This document shows positions 1-53,077 of a stretch of DNA of 64,000 nt, piece after piece (position 1 is the stretch's first letter; the number at the start of each line of letters is the position of its first letter). Location: NCBI GenBank assembly GCA_012295275.1, contig CM022669.1, positions 482,911-546,910 of the forward strand, in the 5' to 3' direction. The notes under the pieces were generated by a model, which saw only the letters and a list, made by a program, of their open reading frames with translations, was not told where the DNA came from and ran no database searches. The stretch is from Chrysomallon squamiferum (lineage: Eukaryota; Mollusca; Gastropoda; Neomphalida; Peltospiridae). The translations under genes and the position numbers were made by a program.

Positions 1-632
1 ACAGATCAATCAACAGATTAGAAAAGTAATTAGAAGTTATACATTCCAGTAAGTGCCAGGGTAAAATGTACTCAAGTAAACTTGTTGGTGACAGGAAGTC
101 TGTGACATTTCATCTCTTATTTTATCATTTATGCTTGGGAAATGAGCAGGTTTTATCCAGAACCTGGCAAGTTTGAATTACTGTAGGATGAGAATGATAC
201 AGTGTAATCTGAATGATGAGATGTATTTGTAAAAACTGAATTACAATTTTTAAATCACACACACACACTCACACACACACACCCCATTAGACATACATAA
301 CACATGTACATACACTGCTGGTTTTATTACGTTCATTATTGTTATTATTACTTATTTATCTATCTATATGAACATGGAAATCCAAATAGTTTATATTAGG
401 AAACAAATTCTTCCTTATATAGCACAGTAAAATAACTGTTTAATATTTTATATATTACATAATCAAAGTAAAAAATCTGACATAATTGTTAATTTGTTAA
501 TTTTATAAAGGTAATTTCATTTACAGACACCTCAGTAACTATACATATAGCTAAATTAAGTTACTACTAATAACAAAGCTTAACAAACACACTAATATTT
601 TCTCTTTTGTGTCATTTTGGTTTTTTTTCAAG

Positions 633-666
<34 letters not shown>

Positions 667-2222
667 CAACAATAATAATAATAATAATAATAAAATAATA
701 ATAATAATAATAAAATAATAATAATAATAATATTAATAATAATAATAATAATTATAATTGTATGTTAATAATTCACTGAAAATATCCTTAGCTGATTACA
801 AAATATCACCTTCACTTCTTCATTTCAAACTTTATTATTAACAAATATTTTCATCAGAAAGAAACCAAATGATGAGGAATATGTCAAATAAGATCTATGT
901 AGTGTAGGTTCACTTTCAGTAATATACTTTACTGTGATCAGTACATCCTCTCACACCATCTCAGCTAAACAAGTTGAAATGAGGTGACATGTGTGGGTGT
1001 GTAATACCCAGTATTAAACATTGTCAGTATTTCGTTAGACACAATCTGAAACTCTCAAATGAAGTCAATCTCTTTTACTGACAAAGACACAGTTAAACAC
1101 GACAGTCCACATCACTGCAATCAGGTTCCATTAGATATAATTCTTGATGTATGTAAAAGAATTCTTCATTATACCAAGTAAAACTTATTTTGTTTTGTCT
1201 CTAATAAATCCAATTTGTTTTCTTTTGTTTCTAAACTGTTTTACATTTAATATTGTTTTATTAAAAAAATAAAAAAATGAAAAAAATATTTTATAAAGCA
1301 GTGTTATACTGATTTGTATTTTATACAAACAAATACATGCACATATTCTCTCTCTCACTCAGACAAACACAGTCTAACATATACACACACTACTCTCACT
1401 CTCTCATACACTAACTCACAAACACATTACCAACACAGATTGATAAAGAATTTCAAGTAAGATGCACAATTCTACAGAACTCTAAAATATCATACAAAAT
1501 AAGATGAAAAGTCTGATCTTCCTTTTCAGCTATCATCAGTATTCTGTAATAACAGAAAATGTTCTCTTTAAATAAGAATTCATAGGCAATGCCTGATTGT
1601 TCTTGTTAGTGAATTCATGTGACAATTATTTTCTGCTAAATGATTATCTGGAATTTGTCAATGACTGTCACATATGCAGATTATCAAATGTTTCACTTTT
1701 TCTGTTATTACAGAATACTGAATTGTCTGGAATAAAATTATTTTTGGTAAATTTCATTTACGTCTTCTTCAGTAAGACATGTTTTGAAATTTCCTGTCTT
1801 GGACAGATAAAAATGTAGGATGCATGGTGAGCAGGCAGAGACAGAAAAAGACAGACTGACTGACAGACACACAAAGAGTTGAAGTATGATATTTGTAAAT
1901 TAAACATTGATCTTATTTATTTTCTAGGGCTAAGAGCTGATGTAAGAATACATAAGCACACAAGTATATATAACCTTTTTCTTTTTAAATTTCCAGAAAT
2001 ATTCAATCTAAACATTTAAATTTTCATCTGCTAATCACTTCAAAAGTCAATATTTTGACTACTGACATTTTGATTGTTGACTTTCTGTCCTATAACCATT
2101 ATGAAGATATGTCAGAAAAGAAAATGATAAAATTTGTGTCACAAAACATCTGTTATTCAATGTACCGAACACTAGATGTATTTCTCTCTTTGTTTTGTCA
2201 TTATGTAAGAAAATGTTAATAC
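1..2222 (-). other. PDE8 intron 14 (partial)
   Basis: Begins with the exon 14 donor at 2222 and runs off the left edge. It holds a (CA)n tract near 256-283 and an (AAT)n run near 633-757. No exon of the remaining catalytic domain was found in it. Confidence 0.7.
633..757. repeat. (AAT)n microsatellite
   Basis: About 125 bp of AAT repeats with AAC and AAAAT interruptions. Confidence 0.9.
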
Positions 2223-41340
<39,118 letters not shown>

Positions 41341-41354
41341 GCCTCACACATCAA

Positions 41355-41366
41355 CACGTGACGTCA
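41355..41366. promoter_or_regulatory. composite E-box + CRE just upstream of PDE8 start codon
   Basis: CACGTGACGTCA: an E-box (41355-41360) overlaps the palindromic CRE TGACGTCA (41359-41366). It lies about 19 bp upstream of the PDE8 ATG, so it is in the 5' UTR or at the promoter. CREB/ATF and bHLH-ZIP factors bind these words in animals. Use here is inferred from position only. Confidence 0.4.
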
Positions 41367-42309
41367 TCATACACTGCAGAGTGTATTCCGAGTACATCCC
41401 TACGCCAAGGAATTGTCCAACTTCTGTCACGTCGGTATACTGCCCATGTCGCTCACGCATCACGTTGGCGTGATTTTAAAACAAGTTGTAAGCATATGTT
41501 TCAAGTAAACCCCATAACGTCCAGAAATACAGTATCTTATTCTGTTCAAACACAACTCAGTTTCTCATAGCGTCATTACAATAATAGTATTATTAATGTT
41601 ATTATTGTTACTGTCCAGTTTACAAATACAGTATATGAAATATTCTCTAACACAATCGTTGAAAATGTTACATTTTCCACAGCCCTTCAAACTACAGCAA
41701 GCTTGACTCAGACCTTCAAACTGTAGTATTTCTCTTCTTTGTCAGTCCTGAAATTAGAACACACATTTTACATTCCTGTAGATGAAATAATAAACAATAC
41801 GAAAACAGTTTCTCATTTCTATCTGTTGTGTGTGTGCCGCTTCACGTTTTGAGACACATTTCAAGAGAAAAAGAAACAGAAATCAATGATGTTTTCGTCA
41901 CCGTTCGTTTTCACAACAAGGATTCTTCCAAAGCGCGATATCGGCTATCTTTGTCTCTTCTTTAAAACGAAGTGAGAATTTGCAACAACAACACTGTGAC
42001 CACAATAAAACAGCAATATCGCTTTGACAAGACGCTAGCTTTAGTAATTATCCTCTCTGCCAAGGCGTGTTCGCACAGTGTCATGCAGTCGACTGAAAGG
42101 AAGAGAGAAAACACGCGGGAGGTACAAGCAGAGTCTTCCACTATTATATTGATCCTTGCTTGGCTGGACTACAAGCAAATCTCTTTGGCCGCGTAGGTAT
42201 AGTTTATTATTATTTAGCCAACCCGGATTCTTTGTCACAAGCTTACGCTTATTAATTTATTATACTGGAATGCACAACACTGGAAGAAAGAAAGAAAGAA
42301 AAAGAGAAA

Positions 42310-42311
42310 TG

Positions 42312-42378
<67 letters not shown>
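42310..42378. repeat. (AAT)n microsatellite
   Basis: About 23 AAT units. Confidence 0.93.
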
Positions 42379-42381
<3 letters not shown>

Positions 42382-42539
42382 TAATAAAATATGTTGGTAT
42401 ATGACACAGGCTATAAACAATTATTATCCGTTATTAATTGATCAGTATTTGAAATTTAAAATAAATTTTACATGAAGTAATATTAACTTTTAAAACACAC
42501 AAAGAATCTTCAACTCAATAAACAGTTGGGTATTCTGCC

Positions 42540-43480
42540 AATCCAGACATCTCTGTCACGTGACTGCAGCCTCCTGACGTCAGAGCGAGCTAACAAAATA
42601 TGATATTAAGAGGCGCCCTGGGTTTGCGGACGCTAAAGTACTAGATAGTATCTAGGATTCAGTTTCTCCGCAAGAAACAAAAACAAAACGATTTTCTCTC
42701 AGGAGTGGATAATCCAAGAATTACAAAACGTTATTTGCAGATATTTTGGCAGATGCAGAAAGCGGGGAGATGTGATGAAAACTGCTGTCACTTGCAGACG
42801 ACACGAGGTAGGTCTTGGAGAATTTCTGCTGAACCAACTCGATGACGCCGAACTCACAAGCTAATCAATTTTGAGCCTTTTTATTCGAAAACGATTCCTG
42901 TAAGCGAAGTCTGAGAATTCGACTGTCTGTAGCGAGTCCGTGAGATGAGATCGGACCGGTCAAACCGCTGGACATATTAAGCAGTACTGAGAACTGGCTA
43001 CAAATCTTTGAGTGACAGAACTAATCAGGACTTATTGAGAAACGCGCCTCAGATAAATGATGTTCTCCAATATCGCCAGCGTATTTCTTCTTTCTCTCTC
43101 TCTCCCAGCTGACCAATCTGTTACGGCAGCGCGTTATGAGCTAAACGTGTTTAGGCTCGCGACTGTAAAACTCGAGTTTTAATTAAATGACGACTGCTCT
43201 ATCAGCTTGCCTCTGGTGAACGCGATAGCCCGTGCAGCATGACAAGGCAAAGTTTTATCAGTTTTCCTAAAACGTTTTAACTACAGGCTACGCAGTAAAG
43301 AAGGTAATTCACTTGGTTGGCACAAACTGATTTCGTACTTGTTGCGTATTCAGCTTTTATCGTGAGAGAAAATCTACGTAGCCGCGGCTGTCTTCACAAG
43401 ATAAAGTACGTTCAGATAAACACGGATTGGAAGCCGTTTCAAGGATTATAGGAATTTGTTACCGCTGATTAACAGATAGA
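42540..43480. other. low-repeat, GC-richer island upstream of PDE8
   Basis: About 940 bp without microsatellites and visibly richer in CpG than its surroundings. No ORF of note and no recognised protein. It may hold the PDE8 promoter or a 5' non-coding exon; I found no clear TATA or initiator. Confidence 0.35.
42555..42582. promoter_or_regulatory. GTCACGTGAC E-box and TGACGTCA CRE upstream of PDE8
   Basis: The ten-base palindrome GTCACGTGAC (42555-42564), an extended E-box, is followed 10 bp later by the CRE TGACGTCA (42575-42582). The pair lies at the left end of a low-repeat, GC-richer island (about 42540-43480) 1.2 kb upstream of PDE8 exon 1 and divergent from it. It is a candidate promoter or proximal enhancer; the transcription start is not visible. 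Confidence 0.35.
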
Positions 43481-44123
43481 TAATCCAACTATTCCTCTAA
43501 TACACGAGTAAAAAGGCTAAATAAAAATAATAAATATCCGATTTTCATTCTCTTCCCTGAGGAACTTATTTCACTGGCAGGAACGGGAAAATATAACAGT
43601 TTTGTCTCGTAAAGAAGTTGTGCCGTAACTAGACTGGGATGGATTTAGTTTGGCAAATAAAAATAAGTAAAATGAAATTATTAGTAATTTGTTAATATGA
43701 CAGATGAGTTTGCCGTTTTGACACCGACAGACAAATTCTCTCACAACAGTTGGTCAAACAGTGAAATGTGAACAAGAACAATAAATAAAATAAACTGCAT
43801 GAAATCCAGTGTCGTAGAGCGCGTGCGCATCACGTTTTCATTTTGAAAATTCTGATTTGAATACACGTGTATGTGTGTACACGTTTCCATATACAATTCT
43901 CCGTGTTTCATCTATTTTATTTCTATTTACATTTGATTTACTTAATTCCTCGAAGAGATGTTTGTATTGTGAGTGTAACTGATGGTCAAAGTTGTGAGGA
44001 TTATACACGTGTGTGCGAGATAACACAGATGACGTACGCGGGATTAGACAGACAGCGAGAACTGGTCATCAACGTCCAGTAAAATGGCCGGAGAAGAGAT
44101 TGACGGGTTGTAACTACTTGCCA

Positions 44124-44262
44124 AAAAATAAAAAAATAAAAATAAAAATAAAAATAAAAATAAAAATAAAATTAAATAAAATTAAAATAAAAATAAAAAT
44201 TAAATTAAATTAAATTAAATTAAATTAAATTAAATTAAATTAAACTAAAATTAAAATTAAAA
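44124..44262. repeat. (AAAAT/AATAA)n then (TTAAA)n
   Basis: Hexamer and pentamer A/T repeats, about 140 bp. Confidence 0.9.
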
Positions 44263-44369
44263 ATGAATTAAAAGCAAAAATAAAATCTCCCTTTCTTCGT
44301 CTGTACTACAACTGATTCAAGAAACGTTGAAACAGCAAACGTATTCGTTACCATAGAAACAAGTCAATT

Positions 44370-45000
44370 CAAAACCTGTCCATGTATACAAAAACTATCT
44401 GCACATTCAAAAACCTTTCAATGTTAAAAAAACAAACACTTTCTATTGTATATAAAAACACTCAGCGTATACAAAACCAGTTAGTGTATATAAAAACCTA
44501 TTACTGTAAACAAATACCTATTAGTGTAAAAACACAACAACATATATATATATATATACAATAGCTATTAACGTATATAAAAACAATGAGTGTATGTAAA
44601 AGATGTTAGCGTATATAATAACCTATTAACGTATAAAAAAACCATTAGTGTATACAAAACCTATAAGTATATACAAAGCCTATTAGAGTACAGAAAAATC
44701 TGTTATTGAATACAAAATCTATTAATGCATACAAAACCTACCAGTCTCTATAAAAAAAACTATTTGTGTATACAAAACCTATCTGCATATACAAAACTTA
44801 TTTGTGCATATAAAACCTATTAGTGTATACATAACCAATAAATTAAAAAAAAAAAAAAAATCAAGACAACTGTCAAAGTATATAGCAGCAACAAAAACCT
44901 ATCAGTGTATGCAAGAAAACCTTAAATACAAAAACCTCAGTGTATGCAAGAGAACCTTATAACATATACAAAACCTATCAGTGTATATAAAAACCTACAA
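44370..45000. repeat. degenerate ~21-bp minisatellite
   Basis: Repeated wording of the type TATACAAAACCTATTAGTG every 19-24 bp for about 600 bp, with many substitutions. About 25 units; the oldest-looking tandem array in the window. Confidence 0.8.
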
Positions 45001-47171
45001 GACACAAGCACACAAACACAGAGACACAAACACACACAGACACACTCACACACACACACAAACACATACGCACAAATACATGAATGCAAACGCACACGCA
45101 CACATACAGACATCATCCATATACGACTGTCGATCATTTAATAGTGACGTTAATGTTTACGTTCTGGTAGAATTATTCTGCAGCATACAGCCATCAATTT
45201 TTACTTGTTGAAACAAAGTTCATGCCACTCTTTGTTTTCTTCGTCTAAAGAGAAACTCATCAGGTACATTAGTCAACTAATTATATCCACTTACTTCTGC
45301 AACAAACTTATTTTTGTACCTGTTTTAATGAATGCATTAATATTCATTGACATCACGACATATTAAAATAAGTTAGAAACACGTGAAGAACGCTTCCAGG
45401 AATAATTCAGAAGTGACAAATTATATTCTAAATGCAAAAGTATAGCTTCGGAATTCGAAATATTTTGGAAGAGCTGTAATGTAAATACAGGTTGATTAAT
45501 GGTAGCTTCTATAACCAAATATGTGTTAACAGCCAACGTTTTACCGGAATACCAGCAGTGACTGGACACTTGATATTTAATAGATTGTTGAGGTTTTTTG
45601 TTGTATCTTTATTTTTTTTTTATTTTTTTTTCTTCTTCTTTACTGTACTTTGATCATGTACATAGGTTTGCTTGGGAAATGATGACCTGACAGGCAAACA
45701 ATTTGGCGAAGATCATCAATCACATTTGTCTGTTTTGTCTGTTTTCTCTGGAGCTGGACCCCTCTGTTGACCGTTATCTCCAAGTATGTTTTCTATCTCG
45801 TTTAGTTTTAACGGTGAAATGCGTTCACTGGTGAATATCTTCTACACAACTGGACAATAATTAATAACTTATGTCTTCACCGCTGCCAGAGTCGTTTATT
45901 TGCGAATGTTTCAACACAGATAACGATTTACGCTTTTCTCTCTGAAGAAAGCAACATAGAAACGATCCGCAGTTGTGTATTTCCAATCTTTATTCATTCA
46001 TACAACAAAGCTGGTCCTCCGAGTCGCACCATAGAACCTTCGCTCGTTAATAAAACTGTGTTGGGATTCTTTACCACGCTGTTCGCTGCGTGACGTCACG
46101 TTGTCGTTGTACGTGTCGTGTTGTGTATTACAAACACATTGCTCTGACCGACTCACACGCTTTCTGTGGACGTCGGTGATAAACAAAGTGTATGACCTGC
46201 ACTTTTTATCTCACACACTTCTGGGTGTGTCATCGACTCAAACAGTACAATAATGTAAAAGGTCAGCTGCTTATACGTTCCCAATTTTATTCAGTATTGA
46301 AACTCTCAGTACTTTTCATATGTTAGCTGAACCGTAACAGAAGTAATATATTCAGTTGTACGTTATAAATAGCTCGATATCTTTGAAAAATTCTTGATTA
46401 GTCAAATGTTTTTGAAAAATATTTAGAGTCTTAGATCTAAAAAATCTACATCTTCTGATTTTCCAGAAATTAAACAAAATAATACGAAATGAATTTTTAG
46501 AAGAGGAAAAAATAGTAAATAAAATAAAGAAGAAATAAGAAACAAACAAACAAACAAACAAAAAGAAAGAAAGAACGAAAAAGAAAAAGAAGAAGATATA
46601 TATTTTTTTCAATTTTTGTTTTTATTAATAAAGTTATTTTGTTTTAATAATAGTTATTTCTGACCAGAGTACGAGATATCTTTTTCCCACGCCGCTGAAT
46701 GAAGCAATTTTCTTAACAGTGCTCGTCAAATTTTAAATAAAATTCATCTCCTTGTGCTTATCAAACATTTCCTGCGAGTACGTGAACGAATACCTTGTGA
46801 TAGAACTGCGGGTTCCTCATTTAGAGTGAAACAAAAATGATCGTATTGTAATATACAGGCCAAATGATAATAAATATTATTAAAAAGTGTGAAACTGATA
46901 TTAAACAAAGCTTTATTTATTTATTTGTCGCAAAATTTCCAAACATAATTAATGAGCGTAAGTGTAAATGATACCTTCTACAATGATTTCCTTCACCTCA
47001 GATATCTATAATAGCTTTAAATATCTATCTATGTATCTATCTATCTATCTACACACACATATTACGTCAGAAACACATACGTCATCTCATCTGGTATCTT
47101 AGCTATGAAACATATACTTCATCTCGCATATAATTTGATTTAAAAAAATAAAATAAAATAAATATAACTCT

Positions 47172-47616
47172 TAGTACATTCTACATCACTTCGTTAATAG
47201 TTTAATTTTTCTACGCGTAGTACATTCTACGTCATTTGGTGAATAGTTTGATTTTTCTACACGTAGTACATTCTACGTCACTTCGTTAATAGTTTAATTT
47301 TTCTACACCTAGTACATTCTACGTCATTTCGTGAATAGTTTGATTTTTCTACACGTAGTACATTCTACGTCACTTCGTTAATAGTTTAATTTTTCTACAC
47401 GTAGTACATTCTACGTCATTTCGTTAATAGTTTAATTTTACTACACGTAGTACATTCTACGTCACTTCGTTAATAGTTTAATTTTACTACACGTAATACA
47501 TTCTACGTCACTTCGTGAATAGTTTGATTTTTCTACACCTAATACATTCTACGTCATTTCGTGAATAGTTTGATTTTTCTACACGCAGTACATTCTACGT
47601 CACTTCGTAGAGTTAA
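47172..47616. repeat. 46-bp minisatellite, about 10 copies
   Basis: Starts of TAGTACATTCTACGTCA recur at 47172, 47218, 47264, 47310, 47356, 47402, 47448, 47494, 47540 and 47586: an exact 46-bp period with no indels. Units alternate between a CACTTCGTTAATAGTTTAA type and a CATTTCGTGAATAGTTTGA type over the first five copies. Confidence 0.96.
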
Positions 47617-49913
47617 TTTGTTCGCCTGTGACAAGTACGTGTCTCTTACAGAGTTTTATCTAATTGATCAGCAATGACGCGAGCAGTGCAAAAAGCAATC
47701 AACTCTTGTTTAACACATCGGTGACGTGGTGGATGTCGTCTGAAGGCGAGTAACTAACTCAACAGACAATTTTGCTCGTGCAGTGTTATTATTCTCTGTT
47801 TATTTGATGGGCGCTCTTCTGCTTGTTACAAATTGTTATCCAACGTCTTATTTTAGCAATTTTATGCTGACAACTGTTTCAAAGTAATTTTCACTGATGA
47901 CAAAATGATGGGAAGATCCGCCTTGTTGATTTATCAGCTAATTCAGTCATTAAAAGAAAAATTTTCAGAATTTTTTTTTATAATTATTATTATTTCTTTT
48001 CATATAATTTGAATATGTATACATGTTTATCAGTATATGTTACTATATATGTGTGTGCATGTGTGTGTGTGTGTGTCTGTGCGCGCACACAACACATGAA
48101 CGCGCTCAAACAGCTAATAACTTAACCGTTCAAAGATTCGACATAGCTCGCTCATTTTCTACGAGAATCATTAGTAAAGACGCAGTTTGTGTTTGTTTTA
48201 ATTATTTTAAATGACAGGTTAGCAGAATCCCAGTAATCTCTTAATTTTACATTTCGAGGAAAATTATACACTTTGTTGTTTTTTTTTTTTTTTTTTCTTT
48301 TTCATCTTTCTATAAACGGCTTATTTTTAAGTTAACTTGTTAAAATAATGAAGGTTGTAAGTAATATTTCTGGTTTGATCAGAAAACATTACTTTCATCT
48401 GTAAAACGTATTATCGCTAATAACTTGAACACGGGAACGTCTGGATGAACAGACAGTTGGATGTAATGCGCTGATGAGTTGAAAACTCGATTAGAAGCTA
48501 AATATGTCGATAAGCCGACTGCAGTGTGTAACAGTGACAAAGAATAGTGGATAACTGGAAAACCGAATAATGAACGAATGTAACACAGCATTGGTGAGAA
48601 AGATAGACTGAAGGACGAGTAGTGAAAAAAAGATAAAAAATAAAAAAATAATTAATGAGTGGATGAACTGGATATGAATATGAATGATGATTTAACGACT
48701 TTGTGGGTTGTAAAAATGAGTATATTACAGCAGAATCAGTTCAGAGTATATTTCTACATGTCTGAAGTAATTCACATTAATAACAGTATTAAACTTATCC
48801 ACATTTGTAACATTATCTTCACTAAACCCGCGGCTATGACTGACTTTTTAACTGAGTTGTGTAAACAAATATTTTATCAGAATGAGAAGCAGTCGTTTTT
48901 TTTTTTTAGGATTCTTAATCTACTGGACTGTTTCTTAAGCGATAAAACATGTCCACGAGATTATCTGTTAGAACTGTTAGTATCTTTGTAACATTTTTAT
49001 TAACGAGAGGTAAAACCTCGAGTGTGAGTTCTGTCGTATCGCTAATCCAGTTAACTGATCAACTCGCAAGTTTTTTCTCTTCTCGTCTCATCTCGTACTG
49101 CAGACTCGTGTAGCTGTTTGCAATACGAGAAATATGGTGCCGATCTAATCGATTTTCACCACAGCTTAAAGTCGAGATAGGAATCGCTGGTTTCGTTAAA
49201 GTGAATTTGTTTCTACTGCGAGCTACCTTATTTATACGCTGTCTTCCCACGCGCAGACATGCTTGTTGCTAAACCAGGAATTCTTCAATTTGCCATCAGC
49301 ATTTCAACTCATGACCCTGGACTACTTTTCCTCTGTAATTCTCTAGCTTCCCGGAATGTTTATTTTCGTGCCTTGCTAATGACACAACATTTGAATACTA
49401 CTTGTAATCTAAAAGCATTTTCGCAGACAAGAGCCGCGTGCGTCTACACCGGGCTGCATCCAGCGCCAGCCAGCGATGACGTAGAACTTGCGTCAGTCGT
49501 TAGGTGCCAGCGGCCACGACGTTCAGAAGAAATATTTTGAATTGCAGATCTCTAATTATCTTCTGAGATTTTCTCAAGAACAAAAAGCGAACTAAACACA
49601 AAGACACGATTTGAATTTGTTACAAATTTAAACGCTTTATTTCTCTTGCAGCATCTTTGATTTCCAATAATATAATTCCTTCTTCTTCTTTTTTTTCTTC
49701 CTTTCAAAATTATTAAAACTCTGTTTCTAAAAAAAATTAAAAAAATATTTTCTGCGATTCTATATCATCATTTTTTTTTCTTTATGTACACAGCTGCAGT
49801 TTTAATGACGAAAATTTATTTGCCATATTTTGAAATACTATAAAGAGAAGAAATGTATTGTCTTGTGTACTGAGGAATCATTAGAAAACAAATATCTCCA
49901 CCCATAAAATTAC

Positions 49914-49998
<85 letters not shown>

Positions 49999-50022
49999 TA
50001 TACATATATATATATATATGTA
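49914..50022. repeat. (TA)n/(CA)n compound microsatellite
   Basis: TA and CA runs alternate twice, as TA-CA-TA-CA-TA. Confidence 0.92.
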
Positions 50023-50524
50023 CACGTAAAGAGAAAACGTGTAGATTTCTAACATTCCAGATCGCTAATGGAATTAAGACGAAATGATTATTATTTCAGA
50101 AGTATTCTTTGAAATATTTACAGTACGTGATTTCACACACACGTCGTACTTTATAAAAGTCTGTTAGCAGACGATAAGGTTTGAAATGTTTCTGTCGTGG
50201 GAAAAACACGTGTACAGCTGTGGACAGAAAACTGCTCTGTCTTTATTCTCATGAAATCAGCGGCAGTGAAAACAGTATTTAATGTAAATGGTGAAATTGT
50301 CTGCGATTACCAAAGATTAATTTTACCGATACTTTCCTGCATTGAACAACCAGAGAAGAAACACACATATAAATCATAGATGAAAAATGAGTTGATTTTC
50401 AGATAAAAATCTCGAATAGATATGAATTGGTTTACTGATCAAAACATTAATTAATGAAATACGTTTGAGTAACTTCTGTATTACTAAAATACTGAAATAA
50501 CCAGGAAGGTAATACAGACGTTTT

Positions 50525-50557
50525 TATTTTATTTTATTTATTTTAAATTATTTTATT

Positions 50558-50639
<82 letters not shown>

Positions 50640-50662
50640 GTAATTTCATTTTCTTTCTTTCT

Positions 50663-50711
<49 letters not shown>
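50525..50711. repeat. (TTTA)n, (TTA)n and poly(T) cluster
   Basis: TTTA units, then TTA units, then about 45 T. Confidence 0.92.
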
Positions 50712-51429
50712 CTTTTAAATTCACAGTTGTAACTACATGATTGGGAAAGCAAATATTAAATTAATGAGTAATAATCGATGGTGGGCTGTGCTTCCTGCAG
50801 TCAGTTCATCGTTAACAACAAACTGTAGACATAAAAACGTGAACGTCGCGCTACTGTTCACAAAACTGACTTAGTACGTAGCTATTCAGAGAAATAAATA
50901 AGCGATATATATCTTTCAGAACATGCGTAAAATGTTACTTTTGTGTTTTAAGTGTGGGCGAATGTACGGTTGCCACAGGATATATTTATAACAACAAACT
51001 GAATACAAGCAATGTACTATTTTAGCTATGACATATAAATAAACCCTTTAAAGTGAATGTGTTTTGCGGTCAACGACCAATGGAAAGAGAAAACGACTGA
51101 CCTAATTATGTATTTTAAGTATTGTACGTTAGTGCAGTCAATCAATCTTTTTTGATGACGTCATCCGTGACCTTATTTGTCAAATACAGGTATGTCAAAA
51201 ACCATTGAAACTGTACTCGTGCTCAGATAATTTATGAGAAATTTACTCTAAATTTAATTACGGTGTTTGCTGTCTACAACACTAACAAAAGAGAAACATT
51301 TTAGAAGTTTACTTTTCATTTGTGGTGCCTTGTGTTTCTGCTCACTTTAACCAAGATTTATGATCTGAATTATAATGTAGTAATAAGGTTCTACATTATT
51401 TAGCTTGCTAATGATGATATATAGACCTC

Positions 51430-51431
<2 letters not shown>

Positions 51432-51471
<40 letters not shown>
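51432..51471. repeat. (CA)n microsatellite
   Basis: About 20 CA units. Confidence 0.93.
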
Positions 51472-51473
<2 letters not shown>

Positions 51474-52830
51474 TTGAAGAAACTTTATATGAAAAATAAT
51501 GTAGAAATTATATTTGTTTACTTGCTGAAATCTTTATAATATATTTTCTGTATACGAAGTGTTACTGTATAAAGTATGACCAGTGAAAAACAACATAATA
51601 TTGCTCGTTAAAACCACTGATATTAAAAAATGTCCAAATGAAATTAAGGGGATGTTCCAGTGGACATATTGTAGAGGTAAGTGTACACAGAAAAAAACAA
51701 ACAAAAAAAAAACAACAAGAATCTTTACGTTTATTGCAATTGGATATAGATTACTGAGAAGACTGGAGCAGTCCCGCTAAAGAATAAAGAGGTGTACACA
51801 AACGATAAGAACTTTTAAAAAGTCCTTAGATTTCATTTTCAGCAATAACAGTGTACGACTACAGGCGCCTCGACTCGCTCGCCATTGTTAAACACGAGAT
51901 TTACTCCTGTCAAATCTGTATTGAATCGTAAACAAGTTTGAATTTCTAAACCTGTCTGCTGGGTGACTGTACCACAAGGAGACAATGGAAAGCTTTTTGT
52001 CCGTGTTTGTTTAATCATTACAAGGTATAAAGCTTACAACGAGTCGTTCCATCATCTTTGTTAAAACAGTCAATATGCAGTTCAAATCTGTTGACATTGT
52101 GAAGAGTTAGAGAGAAAAAAACTCAAACAGCGAGAAAACAAAGAACAAAAGACAGATTATTAAAAAGTAATAATAATAATAATAATAATAACAGCAACAA
52201 CAGTAATAATAAATCAACTAAACAAAGATACCTCTGATATCTCTTTACGTTAGAGGATACATTATGAAAAAAAGAAAAAAAAAAAAAAAAGATGAAGTCA
52301 AACCGATACGTGGACATGTATGAAGAAAGAAATAAAAACAGAAAATAGACAAAATTAAAGTTTTTAAAACAATGATTCCGATTTGTTCTATTCTTGCTGA
52401 ACTGATTCAACACGAGGAATTTAGTTTTTGAAAATTCTTCTAGTAAGCTTGGACTTGCTTATTTTTAACAATTTTCTATATGACTGAGGTCTGAAGAACA
52501 TTCAGGCTGTAACAAATTTTGAAATTCATGATTTTAAAAAACATTTCTTGACTGATTTAGCAGAATGAATAAGAACATTATTCTGTTTGATATATGAGGA
52601 GAACGAGATAGTTCTTTATAATTTCTTCCTTGTAGTAATTAAAATGACAATTTCTTTTTGATGTTTACATTTCCCCTTTCTGATTCAGATGCGTAATGTT
52701 CACTGCTCTTTCTAACCAATTGTATCTAAATTGATTCTTTACTAATTTGACATAATCAGATGACTGAACGAGAGATTCTCATCTCTTGATAACTGCTGCC
52801 ATTTTTGTCAGGATTACGAGGTTTACCCTA

Positions 52831-52956
52831 AATCATACAGAGGCAAATTAAAGAGCAAATAATTCAGCAAATAAATCATACAGAGGCAAATTAAAGAGCA
52901 AATAATTCAGCAAATAAATCATACAGAGGCAAAATTAAAGAGCAAATAATTCAGCA
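52831..52956. repeat. 43-bp tandem triplicate
   Basis: Three nearly identical units starting AATCATACAGAGGCAAATTA at 52831, 52874 and 52917; the third has one inserted A and is truncated. Confidence 0.93.
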
Positions 52957-53077
52957 CGACTCATACCACGGTCTGATTGAGTTCTGCTGATGCCCTAAAT
53001 ACAGTTAAATTTTGGTGCCCCTTTTTAACAACATTTAATGCCATATATGGTAGTACCCTTTTCTGTTTTTTCATAAT

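Noticed and set aside
49259-49540. Plus-strand 93-codon ORF from a real ATG
   Set aside because: No recognisable domain, and its end runs into a GC-rich patch. Could be chance; no splice or promoter support seen.
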